From Chara braunii (Eukaryota > Streptophyta > Charophyceae > Charales > Characeae), in NCBI GenBank assembly GCA_003427395.1, contig BFEA01000083.1, positions 2,987,686 to 3,038,118 on the forward strand: 50,433 nt of DNA, in the 5' to 3' direction. Within the stretch, counting starts at the first letter, position 1, and each line of letters opens with the position of its first letter. Positions 1 through 11,387 of the stretch are shown piece after piece. A program made the position numbers and the translations under genes. The notes beneath the pieces were generated by a model that was not told where the DNA came from, ran no database searches, and saw nothing but the letters and a program-made list of their open reading frames with translations.

Positions 1-222
1 GGTGTACCATATTCAAAGAGTCGGACTTGATAGCTGGGTCGGACTTGATAGCTGGGTAAAGTACTAGTGGCATATCGGTAGCCGGAGATGACGTTCTGAG
101 GGTTCTGTGAACAGAGTCTTGCTTCCGGCTTGTGTACCATATTCAAAGAGTCGTAGCATACTCACCTTCCCTCCAGTTGATGAAGTAGGCATCCCACTGA
201 CGTGGCATACTCAAAGAGTCGT
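1..222. repeat. Decayed short tandem repeats at the left edge
   Basis: A word reading roughly ATATTCAAAGAGTCG occurs near 10, 140 and 207, and GATAGCTGGGT occurs twice between 30 and 58. At 57-74 the sequence resembles the right end of the TTAA-bounded elements seen further on (AAGTACTAGTGG against AAGTACTGGTGG). It could be a truncated end whose partner lies outside the window. No gene is recognisable; the short open frames here look like chance. Confidence 0.5.
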
Positions 223-932
223 ATACCTTGATGGCCCTCGCACATCTTTTGGCAAGAAGAATTCCTCTCTGTATGCTAGACATGTCGAGGTGCACAGTGT
301 CCTCGAAGAAACGACACGGTTACAGTCATGGTGCCTGTAGTTCGCTTTGCACGAGTGGAAAACTGCCTGCTAGTGGGTTGTTAAGAGATTGTGACGGAGA
401 GATTCTGCAGAAGGATTTTAGGATTGCGAGGTGTTCAAGACGGCGGCGTTCTTTGCTTGCTGTGACTTTCCTAGAGGGAAGGCTCCATAGCTGGGGGGGG
501 GGAATCTTCTTTCAGGGGTGACGGAATGGGGGAGGCAATCATAATTGCTTAGCATAGAACGGGTGCAGCTGTTGTTACAGGTCTACTCGCTGACGACTGA
601 TAGCAATCTGATAGTGATTGGCACTGATTGCAATGTGCCCACCATTTGACGTCCTGTCCTTGTGCATTTTGCGGTGACCTTCAGCCAGGAGGGCTGCTCG
701 GTTATGTGGTCTGCTCTTGACGGAGATCGGTTTGTGGTCATATCCTTGCTATAGATAGGGTGAACGTGTTAGCAGAGCAGACCTATTCTCGCACATGAAT
801 TTTCCTGTTACTGCGCACGGAAGGAAGGGAGGAAAGAGAAGCGAATGGTAACGGGCGAAAGAGAATGGAAGTGAATAGAGGAAGGAATGGAATGGAGGGG
901 CCGGAATGCAGGACTGAATGAAATCAATAGCC

Positions 933-936
<4 letters not shown>
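223..936. other. Gene-free stretch
   Basis: I see no recognisable gene or RNA here. The only marked feature is a short run of G near 490. Open frames are short and have no familiar protein similarity. Confidence 0.5.

Positions 937-966
<30 letters not shown>
937..966. repeat. (GT)n microsatellite
   Basis: An almost uninterrupted GT dinucleotide run of about 30 bases. Confidence 0.95.
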
Positions 967-1231
967 GTCATATTCGCTATACACTAAAAAAAAGTATGAC
1001 TGTGCCGGACTGTTTCGTAGGACTTTCACCGACTCGTCAGGAGGTTGAACCCCAATAAGGACTCACCACATCGCCCAGAGTTAGCGACACCCCTCAGAAA
1101 ACTGGTTGACTTCACTCACACCAACCTTGCAATCCTAGCAGACTTCCAGTCCAAACCCTTGACAAGAACGGTAGTAAGTCTGAGAAACTAATTGGGCAGT
1201 CATAAAACCCACTCTACACACCCACTCAACC

Positions 1232-1262
1232 TGTGTGTGTGTGTGTGCGCGCGCGCGCGCGC

Positions 1263-1328
<66 letters not shown>
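1232..1328. repeat. Compound (GT)n(GC)n(GA)n microsatellite
   Basis: Three dinucleotide runs follow one another without spacer: GT to about 1246, GC to about 1263, then about 65 bases of GA. The long serine/leucine or arginine frames read here are artefacts of the repeat. Confidence 0.95.
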
Positions 1329-1333
<5 letters not shown>

Positions 1334-1669
1334 TAACCAAGATGAACGGCACGAGACAAGTTGGACGATGTGCGGCTGAAGTTCTAACTTCAATTTTGCT
1401 GTGATGATTTTCTTCATTAGTCCTAGAACCTGTTGTCAATCTGCCGCTTAAAGAGTCCTCCCTGTGCAGTAGATTGGTACTTTATAAAACCACCATACTG
1501 TTGGTTTTTGACATGCAAGAGGAAAATGGCCACTCTTGTATAGAGACAAAGAAGAACATTCAAGAACACCATGAGAAAGTGCCCAAGATGGCTCCCCATA
1601 TAGAGTCCGGGTGCATCCCCAATGTGGGCTGTAATGTAAAAGCCACATTGAGGGCATACTCACAGTAGG

Positions 1670-2100
1670 ACTTTTGTGCATGAGCTCTGCACATAATCCC
1701 GAACAGATACATCCTGATCCGTCTGTAATTGCGGTTAGATGTATCCAGGAAGTCCAGTGTGTGTGAAAAAAAAACACATTGAAAGAAGCAGCGTTGGGCA
1801 AAACCTCACATGTAGTCCAAAAGGAACTATCCCAATGTCACCACATGAGCTTCAGTGTGTTTGTGAAAAAAAACATTGAAATCAGCAGCCTTAGGCAAAA
1901 TCTCAAAATGCGTGGTCTGAAAAGAACTATCTCAACATAAACGCATGAGCTCTGCAGATAATCCCGAACAGATACATCCTGGTCCGGCTGCAATTGCGGT
2001 CAGATGCATCCAGGAAATCCAGTGAAACCACATTGAAAGCAGCAGCCTGTAGGAAAAATCTCACAACCAGACCAAAAAGAACTATCCCAATATAACCAAG
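1670..2100. repeat. Imperfect tandem repeat, about 266-bp period
   Basis: The segment beginning CATGAGCTCTGCA at about 1679 returns at about 1945 with few differences over roughly 90 bases. A shorter internal unit with A-rich runs and AACTATC words recurs between them. No coding capacity is evident. Confidence 0.7.
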
Positions 2101-2199
2101 GCATAGCAAAAAAACGGTCCACTGCGCTCCCCTGTGGCGTTCCCCAACCCCTTTCCACCCCATAGCCTCTCTATGGTGGATTTGAAGTGGTACGGGGCA

Positions 2200-3396
2200 G
2201 TTTAGGTTGGGTCATGGGCTGAAGGGTGTTCAGAGGCAGTTTGCTAGCAAGGGGCAGATAATTCTTCCTCCGGTAAGCCTGCACAGTCAATCCTCTGGTG
2301 CCCAGAGCAATCAATGCTGGCAGGCACCTTTTTGTTTTATCTTTTTAAGCCTACCTTTTATGTGTTTGTTCGGCATGATGGCCGCATCTGAAAGGGAGGA
2401 TAGGGGCCAGTCGGTCATGTGGTTCAGGCGCCCAGCAACAGGGATGAAGAGGCCCCCTCTTCTTCCTCCCGTCTTGGGCACTCATCCTCCTGCTCAGTCA
2501 ATCCCCTGTTTTCAGGGAAATCAATGCTGGCAGGCACTTGGGCAGAAAGCTCAGATGGATCTCAATGGCCTTTGTATAAGGGACGCTGGACTCGTTTTCC
2601 AGCAGGTCCAGCTCCCAACCAATAGATGGAGCCTTCCCAGGGGAGATAGGGGCGTCTGCTCATACCAGCGCCTCTAGCTCTAACAGGGGTAGTTTGATTT
2701 TAAAGAAAGGAAAAAAAAGGAAAAAAACGCGGTCCTCATTTGATTGGCCAGACATTTTTCAGAAACTTGCTTAGCCATACCAGTACAGTATCAAGGGTCA
2801 GCGATAACCCCTCAAACTCAGAAGTGTCAAGGGTGTGGTTTGCCCCCAGGGGGTATTTACGTGTCCTGTAATTGGGTCCCTCGTTCAAATTCTGCAGTGT
2901 GGCATGGGAATGGAATGGGTTAATCGATTGGACTCGAAAACCAGAGCACACAACATGGGGTACCACAAAACCCCTCGGCGTGCGATAGGGGAAAAATTTC
3001 CACTACTGTGTGCATAGCTGGGTAAAACAACTGGGTTGGCTACATTGAAACACAACAATGTCACCATACTTGGGAAAAATAGCTGGGTTCAAAAGGGGTT
3101 TCCGCAACTGTACAACAAGGCCTACAAAGTGGTCCCACAACTGTTCCTAAACGTGGTCCAATGACAGGGTCCCAAAACGTGGCAGCAGGTCCACAAATGC
3201 ATGTGCAACCAGGCCGATGTTTGGATGCCACAGCCTCGGAATCCCATACCCATGGCTGGCAGAACTAGATTGCATGACCAGTTCCACATCTGAGACCACT
3301 ACTCCAAGTGAAAATGGAAGATGTCGTTCAAGTGTAACAACCGAAGATCAACCTGCATGCGTTCAATGTTCATGTGCCTCACAACTGGGTATTGGG
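2200..3396. other. Gene-free stretch with a weak internal duplication
   Basis: Around 2286-2330 and 2496-2540 the sequence repeats the words GTCAATCC and AATCAATGCTGGCAGGCAC, about 210 bases apart. Beyond that I recognise nothing. The 156-residue frame at 2207-2677 has no familiar motif. Confidence 0.4.
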
Positions 3397-3510
3397 CTAC
3401 CATCTTCACCCGAAGAGAATGCCCAGTCATTATCACTGTATCTATATAGACTAAAAGTTGCCCCAAGCACAGCAAAATGATGGGGCGTTCTATTCGGGTG
3501 AAGACGGTAG
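3397..3510. mobile_element. Small foldback element flanked by TA (MITE-like)
   Basis: The 34 bases from 3397 are matched, as reverse complement, by the 34 bases ending at 3510, with about five mismatches and a spacer of about 46 bases. The arms begin CTACC and end GGTAG, so TA flanks each side, as expected for elements that duplicate TA. The inner part of the arm (core CCGAATAGAACGCC on the minus strand) also occurs in the foldback at 45282-45406. It has no coding capacity, so movement would need a transposase from elsewhere. The superfamily is not assignable by eye. Confidence 0.6.
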
Positions 3511-4423
3511 TGCTGCAAAACGATGTTTGTGCATCGCTGCAATTCCACTCATGCTTGTGCATGCAGCACCTCTAAAGGTCGGGCAGGAGTCCGGACATAC
3601 GTACACTCCCTCTACCTTGAATGTATCTGACCGGATTTACAGTCAGACCTTGATGTATCCAGCCACAATTACAACGAGTATGCTGTCAAAAGGATCACGT
3701 TTCGTCTCCTTCTGGACTGGACTTAGAAGACAGCACATGGTCTTGTCTTCAAAGACACCAAATGACCTGTTTTTTCTCCTCCTGCTCCAGATTGACAGGC
3801 TCAGCTGGTGAATTGGGAGGCTCAGCTGGGAGCCTTTGCGTTGGAGCGCAATGGCCTGAAGGCTTTCTTTCAGCACCCCGCAGAATTCCGCTGACACCCG
3901 ACTAGAGCCTCGCAAGATATCTGCTGACCTTCTGAAGATAGAGAATCAAGTGTGTATGGGGAGGGACACCACCTGAAGAAAGCTTTCGTTTCCTGCGGAA
4001 ACCGAACAACGTTTGTCCAAGCCACTGAAGAAGCTGGTTTCTCTAAGCATCCAAGCAGCAGTGATCCGTGAGCTGAAAGAGCGGCGATGACAGTGATCGC
4101 AGGTTCCTTCCACAACAGCCCTGCACTTGATAGCATTCGGCACATGGGAAACGAGGGTCCCCATTTCCTGTGGCCCTGTAACAGCCGCCATTGATTCATT
4201 GGCATAGACCTCCTTCAATCGTCGCCGGATCACAAGCCATTTCCTCCGGACAGGTGACGGTACTGCTGATTAAGAAGTAGAGCATAGCAATCTAGCCAGA
4301 ATGGAATATAACGTAAGAGTTTGCAGACAACTGGCGCTTTGTTTTGCGAAGCTCTCCCCTTCTCGCAATCTACTGACAAAGTGATGAGCTGTTCACTCAA
4401 AAACTTGTCATTTAGGTGCTGCC
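3511..4423. other. Gene-free stretch downstream of PUS10
   Basis: No further exon, RNA gene or clear repeat was recognised. On the minus strand this is the 3' flank of PUS10. I found no convincing AATAAA signal close to the stop codon. Confidence 0.4.
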
Positions 4424-6802
4424 TCAGACAAAGGTCATCTTGATTTCTGTGACATCTAGTTTGAGAATGTCTGTTTCACACCCCAGGATTTCCCCCAAGT
4501 GCGGTTGTGTCCGGCCCATGTCGCCATGAACAAATTCCTTAACATACGTCCCTGCCTGAGTGTCAAATGTCAGTTTCAAATAATTTGTTTGGCCAGGAAT
4601 CGCTTTCGCTATCATCTTCTCAATAACTCGAGGACGGACCAGTGGACTTCGTCTATGGAGTACCCTTATTGGTGTTCTCTGCTGTATCGTGACAGCTGGC
4701 ATGGAATTGAGCTTCGTTATGTCATCTTCTGTCACCGGCCGAGATAGCCACACGACCGCACAATACGACTTCTGCTTCTCTGACTCTGCCTCCCTGACAA
4801 GAGCATACGCATCAGGAGTCATACTTCTGAGTCCTATCACCGCAACCCCACGTGGCGCCCACTTTCCCCCACCATCCCCCTCGTGGATTGCTTTCTCCAT
4901 CGACGCAATTGAGGAGGGAGAAGGGATTTGTCGCGCATTTACGATTTCCATGACAAAGGGCCTACCTTTCCCAATCATCCGAACATCCATATCCTCTCTG
5001 CCTGCGGCATTAAACTTATATGAATCTGCCTTATACGTGGGGAACACAACATCAGCAATCCTTTCCTGCACTGAAGGCTCACCCACCCTCTCTCCATCCA
5101 CTGACCACGGACTCTGCGGAATACCCCTTCTTAGCTTCAAGTATCGACCCCCTATATAGACAGGAAACCGCTGACAGGTCACTGAAAGCGCACAGGTTCC
5201 CGCTAACGACTTTGGGGGACACTGACAGATGCGCATGAAAGTCTGCATGTTTGTCGACTCGATCCCGCGGTGCACGCTTGCCAAGCACTCCTCCTCAAAG
5301 TCCCTTTCCCTCTCATGCATTCGCCCATCTTCTCCGTCACCCTCGTCTAACATCTCACTTCCACCTTCTTTCACAGATGTTCCTCCTACCTTCTGTCGGT
5401 CGTATCTCTCATACTCCCGGGCATGTTTTCTCCGTTTCCCAACACCTCCACAAGCCTCCAGAAAGTTCTCAACTTCTTGAAATGAATCTCTGTGTGAATA
5501 TGTCAAGCATATCTTACCTTCGGGATCTGTGTCGTAGCGACATCCCAGAGCCTTTTCCAAGTGGCTACTCAAAGTCCACTTCACCGCGTCCTTCACGGAC
5601 ACAAGCGTCTCGAGCAATGCCTTGGGACCTTTGAAGAGCTCTGTGGCATGAGGAAACTTCTTTGTGTAGTTGTCCGAGCAAAGATAATACCACAAACAAC
5701 ACTGCCTAAGTGTCAAAACGGACGGGAGAATAACTTCCAATTGGAAGGTCTTGAACTTGTGACCTTCCTTTCTGACAGCTGCCACCATCTTCACAATATC
5801 CTCATCCCAGGTTCCCGCAGCATTGGATGCAGGCACGTTGCCAATAGTTTCCAGTCCATCGTTTCCCTGCAACTTCTGATTCTTCAAATGCTCCTCAGAT
5901 CTACCATCTATCTCTTCCTGTGCCTGCCTGCACTCCTGGTCCTTTCCTACCTTCTTCACGCTCTGTGGACCCTCTTCCGCTTGTTCATTTCCATTCTCTC
6001 CATCCTTGACATCCTTCCCATCTCTGCCAATCCGCTGACACTCAACGACACCCAAGTTCGTTTTGGCCCTCGGCGTACCTCGTTTTGTCTTCTTCTCCTC
6101 TAACGACAGCTTTCTGGATGCCTCTCCCTCGCTCCTCGCTTTGTCTGTTGCTTTGTCGCCATCAGCAACAGGAGCGACTTTCTGCAGCACACCAAGGCAG
6201 GCAGGGCAGACAATGCCTGATGATGATGCCACAGCCTTTATCCTCTTCATCTGGTCACCGTCACCTTCAATGCCAGCCTTGGCCTTCCCTTGCACTGTAC
6301 GCACTTCTTCAACACAGTCCGCGCTGTTTCCCGTTTCGGCCTCCTTCTCAGAGCTATCTTTTCCATTACCAGTTTCATGCACAAGACCAGGATCATATGT
6401 GCTACTTTCAGCGAAACGAGTCGGACTACCTTCAGAGAGGGAAGCACAAACTCCTGCCACCGTTGCCCCTTTGGTTGGACTCGTCCCCACCCCCTCATCT
6501 TTCACCTCAGCTGGCGATTCCAGACATGCACCACCTTGAGCTTCTGTCTTCTTCCCAGTCTTGACCACTACACCATCACCCTTCTTTGCCTTGATGAAGG
6601 CCAACCGACGGAGAACCACTCGTGGGTCCCCAGGAGCACATCTATACACCTGGCTGTCGTATACACCGAAAAAGCGCAGAACACACCGGGTACAGACTCC
6701 AAGAGTGAGGAGGTCTGCCACGATAGACCCACACTGCCGAGCATTGACAGAGGAAAGGTACAAAACAAGCGGATCTTTCTCCTTGTTGCTTCCCATCTTC
6801 AT
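4424..6802 (-). CDS. PUS10: tRNA pseudouridine synthase Pus10
   Basis: The family isomerises uridine to pseudouridine in the T-loop of tRNA (positions 54 and 55 in archaea and animals). The N-terminus carries the first zinc pair Cys37-x2-Cys40 in a C-T-R-C-V-L-R-F context. The second pair, Cys199-x2-Cys202 (C-P-A-C-L-G-V-L), comes only after a charged, low-complexity insert. The catalytic domain shows Y-I-G-G-R-Y near 549, S-P-W-S-V-D-G-E-R near 564, the catalytic-Asp motif G-R-E-D-M-D-V-R at 601-608, and the C-terminal A-G-T-Y-V-K-E-F-V-H-G-D motif near 750. I chose the ATG at 6802: the frame extends to a TTG at 6823 but meets an in-frame TAG just upstream, and a second ATG lies at 6796. The 792 residues exceed the human protein (about 530) because of inserts near 68-323 and 460-510. 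No intron is needed. A retrocopy or an unseen upstream exon remains possible. Confidence 0.94.
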   Translation of the reverse strand: MKMGSNKEKDPLVLYLSSVNARQCGSIVADLLTLGVCTRCVLRFFGVYDSQVYRCAPGDPRVVLRRLAFIKAKKGDGVVVKTGKKTEAQGGACLESPAEVKDEGVGTSPTKGATVAGVCASLSEGSPTRFAESSTYDPGLVHETGNGKDSSEKEAETGNSADCVEEVRTVQGKAKAGIEGDGDQMKRIKAVASSSGIVCPACLGVLQKVAPVADGDKATDKARSEGEASRKLSLEEKKTKRGTPRAKTNLGVVECQRIGRDGKDVKDGENGNEQAEEGPQSVKKVGKDQECRQAQEEIDGRSEEHLKNQKLQGNDGLETIGNVPASNAAGTWDEDIVKMVAAVRKEGHKFKTFQLEVILPSVLTLRQCCLWYYLCSDNYTKKFPHATELFKGPKALLETLVSVKDAVKWTLSSHLEKALGCRYDTDPEGKICLTYSHRDSFQEVENFLEACGGVGKRRKHAREYERYDRQKVGGTSVKEGGSEMLDEGDGEDGRMHERERDFEEECLASVHRGIESTNMQTFMRICQCPPKSLAGTCALSVTCQRFPVYIGGRYLKLRRGIPQSPWSVDGERVGEPSVQERIADVVFPTYKADSYKFNAAGREDMDVRMIGKGRPFVMEIVNARQIPSPSSIASMEKAIHEGDGGGKWAPRGVAVIGLRSMTPDAYALVREAESEKQKSYCAVVWLSRPVTEDDITKLNSMPAVTIQQRTPIRVLHRRSPLVRPRVIEKMIAKAIPGQTNYLKLTFDTQAGTYVKEFVHGDMGRTQPHLGEILGCETDILKLDVTEIKMTFV

Positions 6803-8420
6803 TCGCCTGTCTGTACTCCACAACCACTCCTAATTGTCAGTCCCCATGGAATAGCACCCAACAAGAGTTCAATGGTCTACGCCTCCCAAGCAGCAGGGTT
6901 TTTACAGCTTATTTCAGCTGTCAGGCAGACTGATCAGTCTACACCTCCCAAGCATTCTCAAATACAAGAGTTGAAAGGAATAACTGTCATGATTCTGACA
7001 CCTCTGCTAAAGGATAGAGGTCAGCTATCAGAGCTCTTTTCCCTCAGACAGGGCCCAAACTTGGTGCTCTGGAACCAAGACAGGGAGACCACTTCACATC
7101 TAATTGCATGGAGGAAGGCTTCTACTACTATACTTGAATTGTTCCTCCAGCAGTGCATACCGTTCAGCATAACGAGAGGCACACTCCCAAGAAAGGACTG
7201 GCCTCATCTAAACTAACTGCAGTAGCGAGCCAAGCTTGATAGCATAAACATTTCCCCGTAAAAAAGCAGCACTTGGAAGAGTAACTCCAGTGTATCAAAA
7301 CCGGAAAAAAAAAAAAAACAAGAAAAAAAAAAACTGTTCAGACCGACAAACCAACCACAAAGTCCAACGGACAGCCAAATCACAGATCAATGTCAGCAAA
7401 GAGCATTGCAAAGGTCTGCCTGCAAGATCGAAAACAGTACACAAGGAACAGCAACAGCAGCAGCAGGAGGAGGAGGAGGAGGAGCAGAGAGCAACAGCCA
7501 ACTGTGCTTGAGCATGACGAATACTCAACGACAAGTTCTACATAAAGATTTCTTTTACCATCATGAGCACCAAGAAAACGATATTCCTGTCTCAGTGAGA
7601 TGAATGCATTTTTCCCAGCAAGGCATCCCGATAATAATCCCCAATCCCTTGAAGGAGGAAACTGATCCGATGTCCAGGCCTGCTAGGTCGGCCCCTTGCA
7701 CTTCGCAGGGCCACGTCAGTTGTGGGTTTGCTGAGCCATTTGTGTTCAATCTTTCCCACGTGGACTGCCAGGTGCTGAATGCCGCTTATCTTTACTTTTC
7801 TTCATGTTTGTGTTAAGTCTTGTTGTTTTTGTTGATTATCGGTTGCAAACTTGCAATACATTGTTGGTTTCAACAGTGTTAGTGTTTGATTTTTTTTTCT
7901 GTTATATTCACCCAACAGAAGCATGCACACACAACTACTTTCCAAGCACACACATGCATACACACAGACATACAAACTCCCATGTATGGACTCAAGCACC
8001 TATGCACACACACACACACACACACAAGCAGCCTCTATATAATTTAGTTCCCCCTTTTCTCGTAAGTGTTTCTGTCATCTTGTCTACTCCGTCTGAACTG
8101 TGCAGTTGTCGCCTCTTCCTGTGTTCTACTCAGTGTCCAAGTGCAGCACCTTTGAGATGCGCCAAAGAGTCGGTTCGAACTCAGAGGAATCTGCAACACT
8201 ATCACGGGCGCTGCTGTGTTCGGCCTGTATATCTATCATATTCCCTGATGATGAAGGACTTTCCTCAAAGTGGCTCCCTGTGCAAGGAATATGAGTGTGA
8301 ACGATATACAGAAAACCAAGTTGCGAAATCACACAGATGTCCAGGTAGTCGTGTCCAAGCAGAGAGTACAAAAATGCACCGAGAAACCATCCATATAGAG
8401 CAATACAATGACGTAATGAG
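6803..8420. other. 5' flank of PUS10, low-complexity, no gene recognised
   Basis: This should hold the PUS10 promoter, but I could not place a TATA box with confidence. It contains A-rich runs at 7304-7333, a CAG/GGA triplet run at about 7448-7486 and a (CA)n run at about 8005-8027. A word CTACGCCTCCCAAGCA near 6880 recurs as CTACACCTCCCAAGCA near 6939. The long plus-strand frame reaching 7216 is mostly antisense to PUS10 and has no recognisable domain. Confidence 0.4.
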
Positions 8421-8439
8421 CCAATGTTCAAGCCCGTAG

Positions 8440-9270
8440 GCCGCACCAACACAGTATCCAAAGTCGCTCCCCTCTGTCTGGCGCCCAGCGCCCAGCCTAC
8501 TCTACCCGACTATCCTACCTACAGCTGGTCCACGCAACAGGCTCACTTCGACTCTCAAAGACCAATGCACATGACTGTCAACATCATAGCCGACCTCTCT
8601 TCATGAACCAGGTACGTATCTCGTCACCCTCAGTCAGACCTTGATTACCCCACACTCGCCTCCTTCCCTGAAGACCACCCGATCGCCCGCATTACCCCCC
8701 TGGCGGCCAGCAGCCCGGCTATGGCTGCCTGCACCCCGCTGCCCTGCAGCGCCCCACTTCACCGCTATGCGCCCCGTCAGCGCCCTTGCCAGCAGCGCAG
8801 CATCAAGCGATAGCACAGCAGCACTTCCGCATTGCCTGCACTGGCCAGAATAGTTCGCCTGGGCTACCTCACTTCTTTTTGGAAGTGGCAGCCTCCTGGA
8901 TGCTGCATGTGGCCTGGCTGGAAGCTTCCAGTAGCTTCCGGTTGGGCCTCAGACCCTGCGCCCAGGCCCGAGACTACAGTTGAGGGCCTGGGCCCTTTTC
9001 AGTTCGGCACGCCCTGAGTCTCCGGACTTGGGCTGTTTGCTGCATCTGTGCAGGGCTCCCAGGTAGGTGCGTCGGCAGTACTGCTTTTCGAAAGGCCGGT
9101 GGCCTGTTTCTCAATGTATTGGCCCTGCTTTGTGTGTATGTGCCCAGGCGTAACTGTCAAGGCCTGGGCCAACTGTACGACGCAGCTTAGTGAGGCTCAC
9201 GTGTCTACCCATAGTCTTACCCCATCAGTAATGGTGGAAGGTCGAGGTTCCAAGGGTTCGGTTGTTCGCC
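8440..9270 (-). repeat. Diverged inverted copy of the 21.7-26.9 kb dispersed repeat
   Basis: Read on the minus strand, this stretch follows the order of words in the repeats at 21688, 22797 and 25985. It has a CCGGAAGCT block next to a CAGCCAGGC block, then CCACTTCCA, then a block related to ATACGAGAGACATACCTGGT, then the GGCGCTGGGCGCC-like block. Identity is clearly lower than among the other three copies, so it is an older insertion. No conserved frame was found. Confidence 0.55.
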
Positions 9271-9319
9271 GATGAAAGTGGTAAACTCATCATTGCCGTG
9301 TCAGACGAGTAATCTCTGA

Positions 9320-10707
<1,388 letters not shown>

Positions 10708-10710
10708 ACT

Positions 10711-10764
10711 TATGAGTATTCAGATTATAATACTTCTGATGAACGATCACTTACTTTTGATAGT
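10711..10764 (+). pseudogene. cox2: Mitochondrial cox2 fragment, 3' part
   Basis: Eighteen codons continue cox2 directly from the first fragment: Y-E-Y-S-D-Y-N, then S-D-E-R-S-L-T-F-D-S. In the family this is the loop after H-Q-W-Y-W-T-Y, before the copper-binding domain. Similarity ends after the D-S codons and a TAG follows soon. The rest of cox2 is absent from the window. Confidence 0.88.
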
Positions 10765-11073
10765 ATGTATTACGTTATTTGCCTGTAGGTGGAATTATTC
10801 GACTTATCTTTTTGCTGGAAATTTTCTTAGTTGTAGATAATGATTACATTCCAATATTACCAACATATTGATTCCAGATTCTTCTTCCTAGGTACCCAAA
10901 TATCGCGTGGTAAAAGCAGAAGGTACGAAAGAAGGAAAACATAAGACATAGTACGTGTGATAAATTGAGAAGCGGCTTGTTTCATTTCAAACGGTGGACT
11001 AAAAGCCATTATGAATTCTCTTTTTTTTTTACAAGTTTTGATCAATCGAGCAAGTTGATAAAGCACGCAAGCT

Positions 11074-11178
11074 TTGGGAAATTGCGTACAATTAGCATAT
11101 ATACCAGTGGGTACTTTGATTCATAATATTGACTGGAATCCAGGCCAAGGTGCCAAATTCGTTCGGGCTGCAGGGACT
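11074..11178 (+). pseudogene. rpl2: Mitochondrial rpl2 fragment
   Basis: Thirty-five codons match the middle of organellar ribosomal protein L2, a core protein of the large ribosomal subunit. The matches are [13 protein letters not shown], then [12 protein letters not shown], then R-A-A-G-T. The wording is nearer the mitochondrial than the plastid or cytosolic L2. In-frame stops lie just upstream, and similarity ends after the A-A-G-T codons. It is a fragment with no start. Confidence 0.82.
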
Positions 11179-11347
11179 AACCAACTGGCGTGCTGCGAGA
11201 GCCTGAATACCCACATATGGAAATGTCAGAATTTGGCTTTCGAGGAATATTCAGGCCCGTCTTCACTTAGGGCAGGCACTCGGCTTGCTGGGGCCTTAGC
11301 CTAGAACATGAGATGTCTGATAGGGCCACTTGAGGGCTCGTTCCTCA
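11179..11347 (-). mobile_element. Probable remnant of the gypsy 3' LTR
   Basis: On the minus strand the gypsy coding region is followed by a purine-rich run, AAGGGGGATGGAATG, and then TGAGGAACGAGCCC. That order, polypurine tract then TG, is the standard start of a 3' LTR. The LTR can be followed for at most about 170 bases before the mitochondrial rpl2 fragment. Either the mitochondrial DNA landed in the LTR or the LTR was truncated. I could not find the matching 5' LTR right of 19491. Confidence 0.5.
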
Positions 11348-11363
11348 CATTCCATCCCCCTTA
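11348..11363 (-). promoter_or_regulatory. Polypurine tract of the gypsy element
   Basis: A G/A-rich run directly precedes the presumed TG of the 3' LTR. In LTR retrotransposons this tract primes plus-strand DNA synthesis. Confidence 0.55.
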
Positions 11364-11387
11364 GCTTCGAAAGTCCACTGAGATGCT

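Noticed and set aside
1135-1439. Open frames rich in Ser-Leu and Arg-Ala across a microsatellite
   Set aside because: They are translations of a dinucleotide repeat; no independent coding signal.
5229-7216. Several long plus-strand frames over PUS10
   Set aside because: They are antisense to a clearly recognised gene and show no domain of their own.
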